A stretch of 64,000 nucleotides of DNA from Ralstonia mannitolilytica (GCF_905397375.1 NZ_CAJPVG010000001.1:806001-870000); one strand, 5' to 3'; shown: positions 16,721 through 25,695, numbered from the stretch's first letter. A program made the numbers and translations. Notes: generated by a model not told the origin, from the letters alone.

Positions 16721-19141
16721 ATGACAAACCACGAGCCCACTCTTTGGAGCCTGCCGGCCGAGCGCACGAGCGCGGCCGCGTCATGGCATCCCCGCCGCTG
16801 CGCCATTGCCGCCGCCACCGTTGTGGTGGTCGGCACCGCGCCCCTGTTTGCGCACGCAGCGATCGACGACAGCGCCAACGCGGCCACACGCCGCCTGATC
16901 GACGCACAACTGAGCGATGCCGCATCGAGCGGCCCCGCCGCGCTGGCCTCCACCACGGTGATGGCCGGTGACGCAGCCTTGCCCGAGCCGCCGGCCGCGG
17001 CCTTGCTGGTGGCGCAGCAGCCCGTGCCGCCGGCCGACGCCCCGGCCACGGCAGCGCCCGCCCCCGCGCAGATGCCTGCCGCCGAGGCAGCACCCGCGCC
17101 GTCGCCCACGGTGATCCTGCCGCCGGGCGTGCCGTCTCCGGACGCCGCTGCCGCCGCGCCGGCGGGACGGAGCGCCCAGGGCCCCGGCGTGCTCGAACCG
17201 CTGCCCGTATCGCCCGAAGCGGCCAATGCCGCGGCAACCCACGCCGCCGGCAACCCGCCGGACAACGCACCGGCCGGCGCCATGCCGACCGACCGGCAAG
17301 CCTTTCACGACGAAGTCATGCGCGAGACCCGCGAGGGTGCCGCCACGCTGGCGCAGGAGCACCTGCGCCAGCATCCGGACTGGTTCACGGAGGCCGAGTC
17401 CTGGCATGTCGACCATGCCGCCGCCGCGCAGCGCATCCGCTGGGGGCGCCAGCAGCTGAAGGTCATCAACGGGCCGGAGCGTTTCGTCATCATCGATCAG
17501 GCCGTGGCCGAGATCGAGGCGCTGATCAAGAAGGTGCCCGACACGCTCGAGAACGCCGAATTCCGCCAGGCGATCGTCGCCGACGAGGTGGTGGCGCTGG
17601 CCTCGCGCGGGCGCATGAAGGATGCCGTCAAGCGTTATGAGGCGATGTCACAGACGGGCAAGATCCCGGCCTACACGCGTGTGGCCGCCGGCGATGCCTA
17701 TGCGTACCTGGATACGCCCGACAAGGCTGCCGCCGCATACGCCCAGGCGCTCAAGGATGCCGGCCCCGGCGAGATCGAGACGGGCGACGTGCAGGAAGGC
17801 CTGTTCTACGCCTACCTCGACACCGGCCGCTTTGAAGACGCCCGCGCGCTGCTCGACAAGATGAAGGCCGACAACCCGGAGTACGTGCGCCTCGCGCCCG
17901 AAGCCGGCACGCCCAACCCCGACTACTCGCGCGTCAAGCGGCTGGAAGCACAGTACCTCGTCCTCACGGGCCGCACGCACGAGGGGATTTCCGAGATGGA
18001 CAAATGGCGGCACGAAGCGCCGTTTGCGGCCTCGCTGGTCAGCGCGCGCGCCGACGGCGCCATGGTGCAGGCCGAGCCGTACCGCTCGCGCGAGATGTAC
18101 CGGACCGCGCTCGCCGAACACCCGGACGACCTGAGCGTGGTGGCCGGCTACGGCCGTGCATCGCTGGCGGTGGACGACTTGAAGACCGCCAAGGATGTCG
18201 CCAGCGGGCTGGACGAACGCTTTCCCGAGAATGGCTCGGTGCGCGCGCTGCGCAAGGACTTGGACGTCTACCAGAGCCCGCAGCTGATCATCCAGTCGAC
18301 CGCGGACAAGGGCAACTCGGTGTTCGCCAACAACGAGTTTGGCGTGGACACGAAGGCGTACAGCAGCCCGTTTGCCGATCACTACCGGCTGTTCTTCCAC
18401 AACTTCTCGGGCCGTGCGAATTTTGACGGCACGTCGCAGAGCCGCGTGCGCAATGGCGCGGGCGTGCAGTGGTTCAACACGGGCGTGGAAGTGAACGGCG
18501 AGGTGCACCAGTCGGTCGGTTCGGCCGGCAAGACGGGCGGCACGCTCGATGCCACGTGGATCCCGAGCGACCACTGGAAGGTCTCGGGGATGATTACCAA
18601 CGACGACCTGGAAGTGCCCTACAAGGCGTACCAGGTCGGCGTGACGGGCAAGACGATCAGCGGCAACGTGCGCTACACATGGGACGAGACGCGCTACGCA
18701 TCGCTCACATATGGCGTGTCGCGCTACACCGACGACAACCTGCGCCAGCGCTGGGGCGCGAATTTCTACCAGCAGGTGTTCGTCTCGCCGCGCCACACGC
18801 TCGGCGTGCTGTTTGGCGCAGACACCAGCAGCAACACGATGACGGGCCTGAACTACTTCAGCCCCTCGCGCGACTACAGCGGGCAGGCCACCGCCATCTG
18901 GTCGTGGACGCCCTGGCGCTACGCCGACAAGTCGTTCACGCAGCGCGTGTACCTGACGGGCGGCGTCTACAACCAGCAGTCGTTCGGCACCAGCCCGATG
19001 TATGAAGCGCGGCTGGAGCACGTCTGGCAGATCAATCGCAAGACGCAGGTCTCTTACGGCATCGGCTATGGCCGCCATCGCTACGACGGCCAGCCCGAGA
19101 ACCGCAAGTTCCTGTATCTGAACCTCAACATTCCGCTGTGA
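16721..19141 (+). CDS. pgaA: PgaA, outer-membrane porin exporting poly-beta-1,6-N-acetylglucosamine
   Basis: An 806-residue outer-membrane protein, the same size as E. coli PgaA. A signal sequence lies near residues 28-48 (AAATVVVVGTAPLFAHA). An unusual Ala/Pro-rich segment (about 85-180) comes before the TPR superhelix (about 200-510), which in the family binds deacetylated PNAG in the periplasm. The C-terminal third is a 16-strand-type barrel with alternating aromatic strands and ends on a strand (KFLYLNLNIPL). ATG 16721 places the signal normally; GTG/ATG candidates upstream lengthen it without benefit. The stop overlaps the pgaB start (TGATG), first of a chain of tight junctions through pgaD. 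Confidence 0.93.
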   Translation: MTNHEPTLWSLPAERTSAAASWHPRRCAIAAATVVVVGTAPLFAHAAIDDSANAATRRLIDAQLSDAASSGPAALASTTVMAGDAALPEPPAAALLVAQQPVPPADAPATAAPAPAQMPAAEAAPAPSPTVILPPGVPSPDAAAAAPAGRSAQGPGVLEPLPVSPEAANAAATHAAGNPPDNAPAGAMPTDRQAFHDEVMRETREGAATLAQEHLRQHPDWFTEAESWHVDHAAAAQRIRWGRQQLKVINGPERFVIIDQAVAEIEALIKKVPDTLENAEFRQAIVADEVVALASRGRMKDAVKRYEAMSQTGKIPAYTRVAAGDAYAYLDTPDKAAAAYAQALKDAGPGEIETGDVQEGLFYAYLDTGRFEDARALLDKMKADNPEYVRLAPEAGTPNPDYSRVKRLEAQYLVLTGRTHEGISEMDKWRHEAPFAASLVSARADGAMVQAEPYRSREMYRTALAEHPDDLSVVAGYGRASLAVDDLKTAKDVASGLDERFPENGSVRALRKDLDVYQSPQLIIQSTADKGNSVFANNEFGVDTKAYSSPFADHYRLFFHNFSGRANFDGTSQSRVRNGAGVQWFNTGVEVNGEVHQSVGSAGKTGGTLDATWIPSDHWKVSGMITNDDLEVPYKAYQVGVTGKTISGNVRYTWDETRYASLTYGVSRYTDDNLRQRWGANFYQQVFVSPRHTLGVLFGADTSSNTMTGLNYFSPSRDYSGQATAIWSWTPWRYADKSFTQRVYLTGGVYNQQSFGTSPMYEARLEHVWQINRKTQVSYGIGYGRHRYDGQPENRKFLYLNLNIPL

Positions 19142-21354
19142 TGCCCATGCAAGCTTTCCGACAACCGTCGCTGCGACGACTCTTCGCCTGGATGGCACTG
19201 GCCGTGGCGCTCGCCCTCATGGCTGCGCGCCCGGCCGCCGCCATCCAGGTGGATTTCCTGCCCAAGCCCGACCCGGACGACGGCAAGACCTTCCGCGTGC
19301 TGTGCTTTCACGACATCCGCGACAACCTGCGGGCCAGCTTCGAGACGTTGCCCGACGGGTTCGCCGTCGACACCAAGATGCTGACCAACATGTTCAGCTG
19401 GATCCAGGCCAACGGCTATCACCCCGTGACGCTGGCCCAGATCGACGCTGCGCGCAACGGCGGCAAGCCGCTGCCAAAGCGGCCCATCCTGCTGACCTTC
19501 GACGATGGCTATGAAAGCCACTACACGAAGGTCTTCCCCCTGCTCAAGCAGTTCCGCTTTCCGGCCGTGTTCGGCCTGGTGACGGAGTGGACCAACGCCC
19601 CGCCGGGCGCGAAGATCAAGCTGTCGGACAAGCAGATCGTGTCGCGCGACTTCTTCATGAACTGGAACCAGGTGCGTGAGATGCAGGCCTCGGGCCTGGC
19701 CGAATTCGCCACGCACACGCACGACATGCACCACGGCACGCTGGGCAACCCGCAGGGCAACGAAATGCCCGCCGCCAGCACGCACGCCTACCTGCCGAAG
19801 CTGGGCCGGTATGAAACCGACGAGGAATACCGCAAGCGCGTGCGCTCCGACCTGCAGCGCAGTGTCGACCTCATCGAGAAGAACATCGGCGCCAAGGTGC
19901 AGACCGTGGTGTGGCCGTACGGCGCGCACAACCTGATCCTGGACCAGGAAGCCGCCAACGTCGGCCTGAAGTACATGCTCACGCTGGAGCCGGGCCCGAA
20001 TACGCCGGACGTGCCGCTCACGGCCATCCGCCGCAGCCTGATGGGCTACGACACCAACACGGGCGACCTCGAGCGTTCGCTGCGCGAGCCCGTCACGCAC
20101 CACGGCGAGATCAACCCCGTGCAGCGTGTCGTGCAGGTCGACATGGATTACATCTACGACCCGGACCCGAAGCAGCAGGAAGCCAACCTCGGCAAGCTGA
20201 TCGACCGCATCAAGGACCTCGCCCCGCGCGTGGTCTACCTGCAGGCCTTTGCCGACCCGAAGGGCAACGGCGCGGTGGATGCCGTGTACTTCCCGAACCG
20301 CCACATGCCGATGCGCGCAGACCTGTTCTCGCGCGTGTCGTGGCAGCTGAAGACGCGTGCGAAGGTGGAGGTGTATGCGTGGCTGCCGTTGCTGTCTTTC
20401 AAGCTGCCGGAGAAGGAACCCGCGGCCACGCACTTCGTGCAGTCGGTGCCGGGCGCACCGCAGCGGCCGGGCACGGTCAAGCCGCCGCGCCTGTCGCCGT
20501 TCGATCCGGAAGCGCGCAAGGTGATCCGCGACATCTATGAAGACCTGGCCAAGAACTCGATCATCGACGGCGTGCTGTTCCACGACGATGGCGTGCTCGA
20601 CGACTACGAAGATGCCAGCCCCGCCGCGCTGAAGGCCTACGAGGCCATGGGCCTGCCCGGCGACATCAACCAGATCCGCCAGTCGCCCGAGCTGATGCAG
20701 AAGTGGACGCGCGCCAAGACCAAGGCACTGATCGATTTCTCGCACGAGCTGATCACCGTGGCGCAGGGCTACCAGAACGGCCGCGACATGCTGACCGCGC
20801 GCAACATCTTCGCCAGCCCCGTGCTGGACCCGAAGGCCGAGGAGTGGACCGCGCAGAACTTTGACGACTTCCTGCACGCCTACGACTACGTGGCGCTCGA
20901 AGCCATGCCGTACATGGAAGAAGCGAAGGACCCGAAGGACTGGATGAAGAAGCTGACCGCCGCCGTGGCCAAGCACAAGGACGGCCTGAAGAAGACCATC
21001 TTCGAGCTGCAGGCCGTGGACTGGCGCAACCAGGACAAGCCGATCCCGACGACCGTGCTGCGCGATCAGATGCGCCAGCTGCGTGCCGCCGGTGCGCTCA
21101 ACTACGGCTACTACCCCGACGACTTCATCGCCGGCCGGCCAGACACCGAGGTGCTGCGCGAGGTGATGTCGCTCAAGACCTACATCGAAACGCGCAAGGC
21201 GCAGCCGAGCGCCGAGAAGCTCAACGGCGCGGTGCCGGTGCTGCAGCCCGGCCAGTCCCCCGACGGCGCGCAGGACCGCAAGCCGGCGGTCACGGAGGCG
21301 GCCAACCCGCCGGCAGGCCCCAGCACCAGCACCAGCAACAAGGCGGGAGGCTGA
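19141..21354 (+). CDS. pgaB: PgaB, poly-beta-1,6-N-acetylglucosamine N-deacetylase
   Basis: A 737-residue periplasmic enzyme. Residues 1-33 form a signal peptide ending ARPAAA; unlike E. coli PgaB no lipobox Cys is seen, so it may be soluble or differently anchored. The CE4 deacetylase domain (about 55-320) has LTFDDGYESHY (general base Asp and metal Asp) and the HTHDMHH metal-binding region. The C-terminal glycoside-hydrolase-like domain (about 330-690) carries the acidic FHDDGVLDDYED segment. It partly deacetylates the polymer so PgaA can export it. The last 45 residues are a low-complexity tail. It overlaps pgaA and precedes pgaC by one base. Confidence 0.93.
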   Translation: MPMQAFRQPSLRRLFAWMALAVALALMAARPAAAIQVDFLPKPDPDDGKTFRVLCFHDIRDNLRASFETLPDGFAVDTKMLTNMFSWIQANGYHPVTLAQIDAARNGGKPLPKRPILLTFDDGYESHYTKVFPLLKQFRFPAVFGLVTEWTNAPPGAKIKLSDKQIVSRDFFMNWNQVREMQASGLAEFATHTHDMHHGTLGNPQGNEMPAASTHAYLPKLGRYETDEEYRKRVRSDLQRSVDLIEKNIGAKVQTVVWPYGAHNLILDQEAANVGLKYMLTLEPGPNTPDVPLTAIRRSLMGYDTNTGDLERSLREPVTHHGEINPVQRVVQVDMDYIYDPDPKQQEANLGKLIDRIKDLAPRVVYLQAFADPKGNGAVDAVYFPNRHMPMRADLFSRVSWQLKTRAKVEVYAWLPLLSFKLPEKEPAATHFVQSVPGAPQRPGTVKPPRLSPFDPEARKVIRDIYEDLAKNSIIDGVLFHDDGVLDDYEDASPAALKAYEAMGLPGDINQIRQSPELMQKWTRAKTKALIDFSHELITVAQGYQNGRDMLTARNIFASPVLDPKAEEWTAQNFDDFLHAYDYVALEAMPYMEEAKDPKDWMKKLTAAVAKHKDGLKKTIFELQAVDWRNQDKPIPTTVLRDQMRQLRAAGALNYGYYPDDFIAGRPDTEVLREVMSLKTYIETRKAQPSAEKLNGAVPVLQPGQSPDGAQDRKPAVTEAANPPAGPSTSTSNKAGG

Positions 21355-21355
21355 C

Positions 21356-22636
21356 ATGTTCGACCCCCTTCTGGTCAAGCGCTGGATCTCCGGCTTCGTC
21401 TTCTACTACCCGTTCTTCATGTCGTATTTCTGGATGATCGGCGGGTTGCTGCACTACTTCCTGCTCGAGCGCGGGACGAGCCACGTGCGGCACCCCCTGG
21501 CGCTGCTGGGGGTAAAGAGCTACCCCAAGGTGTCGATCATCGTGCCGTGCTACAACGAAGAGGCCAATGTGCGCGAGGTGATCAGCCACCTGGCGCGCAT
21601 GCGGTATCCGAACTACGACATCATCGCCGTGAACGACGGCAGCTCCGACCGCACCGGCGAGCGGCTGAACGAACTGGCGGCGCAGTACCCGCAGTTGGTC
21701 GTGATCCACCAGTCGTCCAACCAGGGCAAGGCCATTGGGCTGACCACCGCCGCGCAGGTGACCGATGCCGAGTACCTGATGTGCATCGACGGCGATTCGA
21801 TCCTCGACGTGGACGCCATCGCCTGGATGATCCGCCACCTGATCGACAACCCGACCGTGGGCGCCGTCACCGGCAACCCGCGCATCCGCACGCGCTCCAC
21901 GCTGCTGGGTCGCATGCAGGTGGGCGAGTTCTCGTCGATCGTGGGGCTCATCAAGCGGACGCAGCAGGTGTACGGCCGGCTGCTGACGGTGTCGGGCGTA
22001 GTGGTGATGTTCCGCAAGCACGCCATCGAGGAGGTGGGCTACTGGAGCAATGACATGCTCACCGAAGACATCGACATCAGCTGGAAGCTGCAGGTGGGCG
22101 GCTGGATCATCCGCTACGAGCCGCGCGCGCTGTCGTGGATCCTGATGCCCGAGACTTTCCGCGGCCTGTACAAGCAGCGTTTGCGCTGGGCCAAGGGCGG
22201 CATCCAGGCGCTCATCAAGTACGCCCCCGCCATGCTGAGCCTGCGGCAGTCGATGATGTGGCCGATCTTCTTCGAGTACGCGCTGTCGGTCGTGTGGGCC
22301 TACAACATGTTGTTCGTCATCACATGGTCGGTGCTGGGCCTGGTTGTCGACATGCCGCCGGAGTGGCGCATGGAAGCCTTCCCGCGCTGGCACGGCACGT
22401 TGCTGTTCATCACGTGCGTGCTGCAGCTGCTGATCGGCTGCTTCATCGACCGCCGCTACGACGACGGCATCCTGCGCTACTTCATCGATACCGTCTGGTA
22501 CCCGGTCGCGTTCTGGATCCTGAACCTCATCACCACCGTGGTCGGCTTTCCGGCCGTCGCCTTTCAGCGCCAGCGTGCCCGCGCGCGCTGGACAAGCCCT
22601 GACCGGGGCATACAACAACAGGGGAATTCGCCATGA
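21356..22636 (+). CDS. pgaC: PgaC, poly-beta-1,6-N-acetylglucosamine synthase (GT2)
   Basis: A 426-residue inner-membrane processive glycosyltransferase that polymerises GlcNAc from UDP-GlcNAc with PgaD. One N-terminal hydrophobic segment precedes the GT-A domain, whose motifs are intact: NDGSSDRT, CIDGDS (the DxD-type metal site), TEDIDISW (catalytic Asp) and QRLRWAKGG (QxxRW, product binding). Three to four membrane helices follow (about 300-400). GGCGGGAGG upstream is a strong ribosome binding site. The stop overlaps the pgaD start (ATGA). In E. coli PgaC/D activity needs cyclic-di-GMP; an EAL-GGDEF gene lies at 6.5-8.2 kb, but any link is inference. Confidence 0.96.
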   Translation: MFDPLLVKRWISGFVFYYPFFMSYFWMIGGLLHYFLLERGTSHVRHPLALLGVKSYPKVSIIVPCYNEEANVREVISHLARMRYPNYDIIAVNDGSSDRTGERLNELAAQYPQLVVIHQSSNQGKAIGLTTAAQVTDAEYLMCIDGDSILDVDAIAWMIRHLIDNPTVGAVTGNPRIRTRSTLLGRMQVGEFSSIVGLIKRTQQVYGRLLTVSGVVVMFRKHAIEEVGYWSNDMLTEDIDISWKLQVGGWIIRYEPRALSWILMPETFRGLYKQRLRWAKGGIQALIKYAPAMLSLRQSMMWPIFFEYALSVVWAYNMLFVITWSVLGLVVDMPPEWRMEAFPRWHGTLLFITCVLQLLIGCFIDRRYDDGILRYFIDTVWYPVAFWILNLITTVVGFPAVAFQRQRARARWTSPDRGIQQQGNSP

Positions 22637-23604
22637 CCATGCTCGTCATTGATGTCTCGCGCAACTCGATCCGGCAGTCGTTTTCCGACAAGGGGATCGT
22701 CGGCACGCTGCACCACGTGCTGTGGTTCCGCATCTTCCGGCCGATCCTGGTGATCTCGATCTGGGGGCTGCTGGGGCTGTACGTCGGGTACTCCATCAGC
22801 AGCGTGGGCCCGAGCGGCCTGCCGTTCGAGCAGTTGCGCATGTACGGCAACATCATTGCCGGCATGGGCGGGGTGCTCGTGGTGTGGATGATCCTGTCGC
22901 GGCTCGACCGCACCATCCGCCGCAAGATCGCGCGCACCAAGCCGCCGGCGCTCACCCCGAGCGCAGCGGCCTCGCGCGCTGCCATGCAGGCACGCAAGCC
23001 GGCCTGGCAACGTCCGCACAACACGCGCCTGCTCGTGGTCGACCACGACGACGACGGCGACATCACGCACGTGCGGACGTGGCAGGAGTGGACCGGCCGC
23101 CCGGCGCCGGCAGGCACCGCCACACCGCCGCAGCCGTTCGTGCGCAGCCCGGAATACGACCCCGAGGAGCCCGTGCTCGCCTCCAAGGCGATCGTCGTGC
23201 CCGAGAGCGGCGACCGTGCCGAGCCGTCTTTGGCCCGCACCGAGGCTCCGCAGCCGCGCGACGTGGCCCCGTCCGCAGACACCGTCACGGCCGATGCGGC
23301 GGGCTTCCATCGGTTCGGCTATCGCGGCCGGCTCGGCCGCAGCGACTGGGTGGAGCCCGAGGCCCCTGCGCCGCATGGCCTGCGCCCCGGCATGGCACGC
23401 CACTACGGCAGCGTGACAGCCGTCGTGCACGGGCACGCGGCGGCACTGGCGGCAGATCGCGTGACCGAGCACCACCGTGCGCTGCATGCCTTCGGGGTGC
23501 ACGCGCAGCTCGAAGACCCCTATGCGCGCCTGCCCCGCGCCGAGCGCATCGACACCCTGCATGGGTTCGGCCGCCGAGGCAACGTCGTCGCCGACGACGT
23601 CTGA
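22633..23604 (+). CDS. pgaD: PgaD, accessory subunit of PNAG synthase, with long C-terminal extension
   Basis: A 323-residue protein. The N-terminal 110 residues match the PgaD pattern: two membrane helices (about 36-60, ILVISIWGLLGLYVGYSI, and 78-95) followed by a basic segment. In E. coli the protein stops near 137 residues and helps PgaC respond to cyclic-di-GMP. Here about 200 more residues follow, mostly Ala/Pro/Arg-rich and probably cytoplasmic, with no recognisable fold; short motifs such as HVRTWQEWTGRP and FGYRGRLGRSDW stand out. Its start overlaps the pgaC stop and a strong terminator follows, so it is the last gene of the operon. Confidence 0.85.
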   Translation: MTMLVIDVSRNSIRQSFSDKGIVGTLHHVLWFRIFRPILVISIWGLLGLYVGYSISSVGPSGLPFEQLRMYGNIIAGMGGVLVVWMILSRLDRTIRRKIARTKPPALTPSAAASRAAMQARKPAWQRPHNTRLLVVDHDDDGDITHVRTWQEWTGRPAPAGTATPPQPFVRSPEYDPEEPVLASKAIVVPESGDRAEPSLARTEAPQPRDVAPSADTVTADAAGFHRFGYRGRLGRSDWVEPEAPAPHGLRPGMARHYGSVTAVVHGHAAALAADRVTEHHRALHAFGVHAQLEDPYARLPRAERIDTLHGFGRRGNVVADDV

Positions 23605-23626
23605 CCGCGGGCAACGCCATCTCCGT

Positions 23627-23663
23627 GCGCTCCGGTGAGTGACCACCGGAGCGCTTTTCTTTT
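23627..23663 (+). terminator. Rho-independent terminator of pgaABCD
   Basis: An 11-bp perfect stem (GCGCTCCGGTG at 23627-23637 with its complement at 23644-23654) closes a six-base loop and is followed by TTTTCTTTT. It lies 22 bases after the pgaD stop. Confidence 0.93.
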
Positions 23664-23983
23664 GGCAAACGTTCTAACGCGAACGGGGGAGGGCGAGATT
23701 TTCCTGCGACGCACACGTCGCGCAATCGTTGTTGCACATGCGCCCGGCTGCACGGCAAACGTATGTTGCCGCCGTGGCTCGCGCGCAGGTCAAAGATCGC
23801 GCCGGAAAGCGCCGAATTGGCGCCTTGAATGGCATGGCGGCTGTGCCTATGCTGGCTTCTCCTGCAAGCCGCCCATGCCCTCTCTCGATGTATCCGGCAG
23901 CCCTTGCAGTGCTCATGGTGTCAGTGAACCAAGCCCACCGTCGCGGCGGCGTGCCGTGGCCCACAAACAAGCTGGAGTCAACT
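23664..23983. other. 320-bp intergenic region after the pga terminator
   Basis: No gene supported. The stretch contains a GCGCC-5-GGCGC hairpin (near 23810-23825) and the presumed promoter of the small ORF at 23984. A frame stays open from 23729 into that ORF, but the upstream part shows no similarity to its paralogue near 46.7 kb, so it was left out. Confidence 0.4.
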
Positions 23984-24214
23984 GTGCTGAGTCCCCATGA
24001 ATTTGCCGTGCTGCTTCTCGTCAACGACGGCGTCGCCTCGGACGACCTTGACCGCGCCGATATGGAAGCGCTGATCGAGCAAGAGCTCGTCACGTTGGAG
24101 CGCCGCGGCCCGGACCGCTGTTATGCCCGTGTGACTCTGCAGGGCTATGCGTTTCTGAAGGCTTCGGGCCATGGACGACCGGCGCCGCGCCGCGTGGCGG
24201 CTGCGCCGCATTGA
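23984..24214 (+). CDS. Small conserved-looking protein, paralogue of the one at 46620-46880
   Basis: A 76-residue protein of unknown function. GTG 23984 follows GGAG at suitable spacing. The core LSPHEFAVLLLVNDG...DDLDRADMEALIEQELVTLER aligns without gaps to LSPRDFAISLLLPSD...DELDRAGVAAWARHLLASLER encoded at 46620-46880, with about 20 identities in 57 positions. Predicted mostly helical, ending in a strand-like segment (RVTLQGYAFL), which is reminiscent of a minimal winged helix. Recurrence within one window supports it as real coding sequence. It is divergent in direction from the zinc-motif protein at 24225. Confidence 0.6.
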   Translation: MLSPHEFAVLLLVNDGVASDDLDRADMEALIEQELVTLERRGPDRCYARVTLQGYAFLKASGHGRPAPRRVAAAPH

Positions 24215-24224
24215 GCCCGCCCTG

Positions 24225-24407
24225 TCATCCGCCCCCGATGCCCTGAATGACCTTGCCGGTGCCCTCGCACGTGGGGCACGGCACGTCGCCGCGCCGGCCG
24301 GTGCCATTGCAATCCGGGCAGACGGCTTCGCCGGTGCCGGGAGTGCCGGGCCTGGCTTGATCGCCGGGGGCGGGCTTCGCTGCGGGCGTGGAGTGTTCGT
24401 TCGCCAT
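24225..24407 (-). CDS. Mini-protein with DnaJ-type CxxCxGxG zinc motif pair
   Basis: A 60-residue protein. The first half is low in complexity (Ala/Pro/Gly-rich); the second contains two CxxCxGxG repeats, CPDCNGTG and CPTCEGTG, separated by six residues, followed by GKVIQGIGG. This is exactly one DnaJ-type zinc-binding module, in which four Cys hold one Zn2+. There is no J domain. Such free-standing modules occur as small stand-alone proteins of unknown function and may assist folding or bind RNA. ATG 24407 is the first start that leaves a compact protein; the frame continues upstream without similarity. Confidence 0.65.
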   Translation of the reverse strand: MANEHSTPAAKPAPGDQARPGTPGTGEAVCPDCNGTGRRGDVPCPTCEGTGKVIQGIGGG

Positions 24408-24486
24408 ATGCGCTCCTGGATCCGTTGAGGCGGCGCGCGTACTGGCAGACGTACGCACGCTGTGGCAAGCGCCTGTGCGCTTCGCT

Positions 24487-24882
24487 TCAGGGCTGCGTGG
24501 CCGGAATGTTCGGCGGGCTCGCGGGCGGACGTTCACGCCCCTGCGGGCTGCCGCCCGTCGATTGGTCCTTCACCACGTTGCCGTGCTTGTCCTGATGCGA
24601 GCTTGAACCCGTGCGCGGCACGTACTCGCCGGAGGGCTTGGTCCCGATGCGGCTGCGGTTGCGGCTGGCGTCGCGGCCCACGGGGTTGTCGGTGCGGCTG
24701 GTGCTGCCGCTAGCCGTGGTGCTGTCCGATGTCACCGATGTCCCCTTGCCGCTGCCCGACTGCGCCCCTGTGGCCTGTGCAAAGGCGTTGGTGCTGACGA
24801 CCGCCGCCGCCATCGCCGCGGCAACGCAGAGTGACCGCACGATGACGCCTCGCGCGCGATGTTGTCGTGATGGCCTGGTCAT
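24487..24882 (-). CDS. Small secreted hypothetical protein
   Basis: A 131-residue protein with a typical Sec signal (basic MTRPSRQHRARG, then a hydrophobic VIVRSLCVAAAMAAAVVS core, cleavage near AFA-QA). The mature part is Ser/Thr/Gly/Asn-rich, has no cysteine and looks disordered, so it may be a periplasmic or surface protein. ATG 24882 is preceded by GGAG five bases away and was preferred to 24909, which would bury the signal. Function unknown. It sits in the same orientation as the zinc-motif protein and the UdgX gene, but the gaps (79 and 54 bases) do not prove an operon. Confidence 0.6.
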   Translation of the reverse strand: MTRPSRQHRARGVIVRSLCVAAAMAAAVVSTNAFAQATGAQSGSGKGTSVTSDSTTASGSTSRTDNPVGRDASRNRSRIGTKPSGEYVPRTGSSSHQDKHGNVVKDQSTGGSPQGRERPPASPPNIPATQP

Positions 24883-24936
24883 GATCGCTCCTGATGGTGT
24901 GTCCGCCATGGCGACGCAACTCGCGCGCCCGCGCCG

Positions 24937-25572
24937 CTACTTGTCCGAGGCCAGCGTGCGTGCGTGCTTGAGCGCGGCGACGATGTCGGCATAAGCGCGC
25001 TCCCGGGTGGCCGTATCGGGCGCCCGCAGTGCATAGGACGGATGCCACGTCGCGAGCACCATGCGGCCCGCGTGACGCGAGACCTTGCTGAAGTGCTCCT
25101 GCAGCCGCGCATGCGCATCGTCGAGCAGCGCCTTCAGGGCCGTTGCGCCCAGCGCCACGACCACGGCGGGCTGCTCCTGTTCGAGTTCACGCTCGAGCCA
25201 GTACATGCACGCTTGCACCTCGCGCTGCCCCGGTGTCTTGTGCAGGCGGCGCTTGCCGCGCAACTCCCATTTGAAATGCTTGACCGCGTTGGTGATGAAC
25301 ACGTCGTCGCGCGGGATGCCGGCGTCGGCCAGCGCCCGGTCGAGCAGCTTGCCGGCGGGCCCGACAAACGGCTTTCCGGCCAGGTCTTCGCCGTCGCCGG
25401 GCTGCTCGCCGACAAGCATGATGCGTGCACGCCGCTTGCCTTCGCCAGGGACGGCCTGCGTGGCACGCCGCCACAGGTCGCAGCGCCGGCATGCATCGAG
25501 CGATTCGGGTTGCTGGGTCGGGTCCGTCTCGTCCGGCGGGCCGGCAGGGGAAGGGGGCTTCGGTGTCTTCAT
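24937..25572 (-). CDS. UdgX-type uracil-DNA glycosylase
   Basis: A 211-residue member of the family-4 uracil-DNA glycosylase group, UdgX branch. GEQPGDGEDLAGKPFVGPAG (about 55-74) is the water-activating and uracil-binding motif. Residues 107-113 (KRRLHKT) form the extra loop that defines UdgX; His111 matches the His that in the Mycobacterium smegmatis protein makes a covalent bond with the abasic site after uracil removal. Cys28/Cys31 and a Cys near 120 are candidates for the [4Fe-4S] cluster. The C-terminal motif TWHPSYALR is present. It probably binds uracil-containing DNA tightly. ATG 25572 has no strong ribosome binding site. It is divergent from the membrane protein at 25696. Confidence 0.85.
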   Translation of the reverse strand: MKTPKPPSPAGPPDETDPTQQPESLDACRRCDLWRRATQAVPGEGKRRARIMLVGEQPGDGEDLAGKPFVGPAGKLLDRALADAGIPRDDVFITNAVKHFKWELRGKRRLHKTPGQREVQACMYWLERELEQEQPAVVVALGATALKALLDDAHARLQEHFSKVSRHAGRMVLATWHPSYALRAPDTATRERAYADIVAALKHARTLASDK

Positions 25573-25695
25573 CGGGAACGCCTTGCAGGATGCGCAGCGC
25601 CCAGCAAGCGGGATGCCGCGGCGCAGGCGTGGAACGGACGTTGCGTCGTCGCACAGGTCGATCACAGGCTGGGCCGGCGTGCCGTTGGAGACGCG

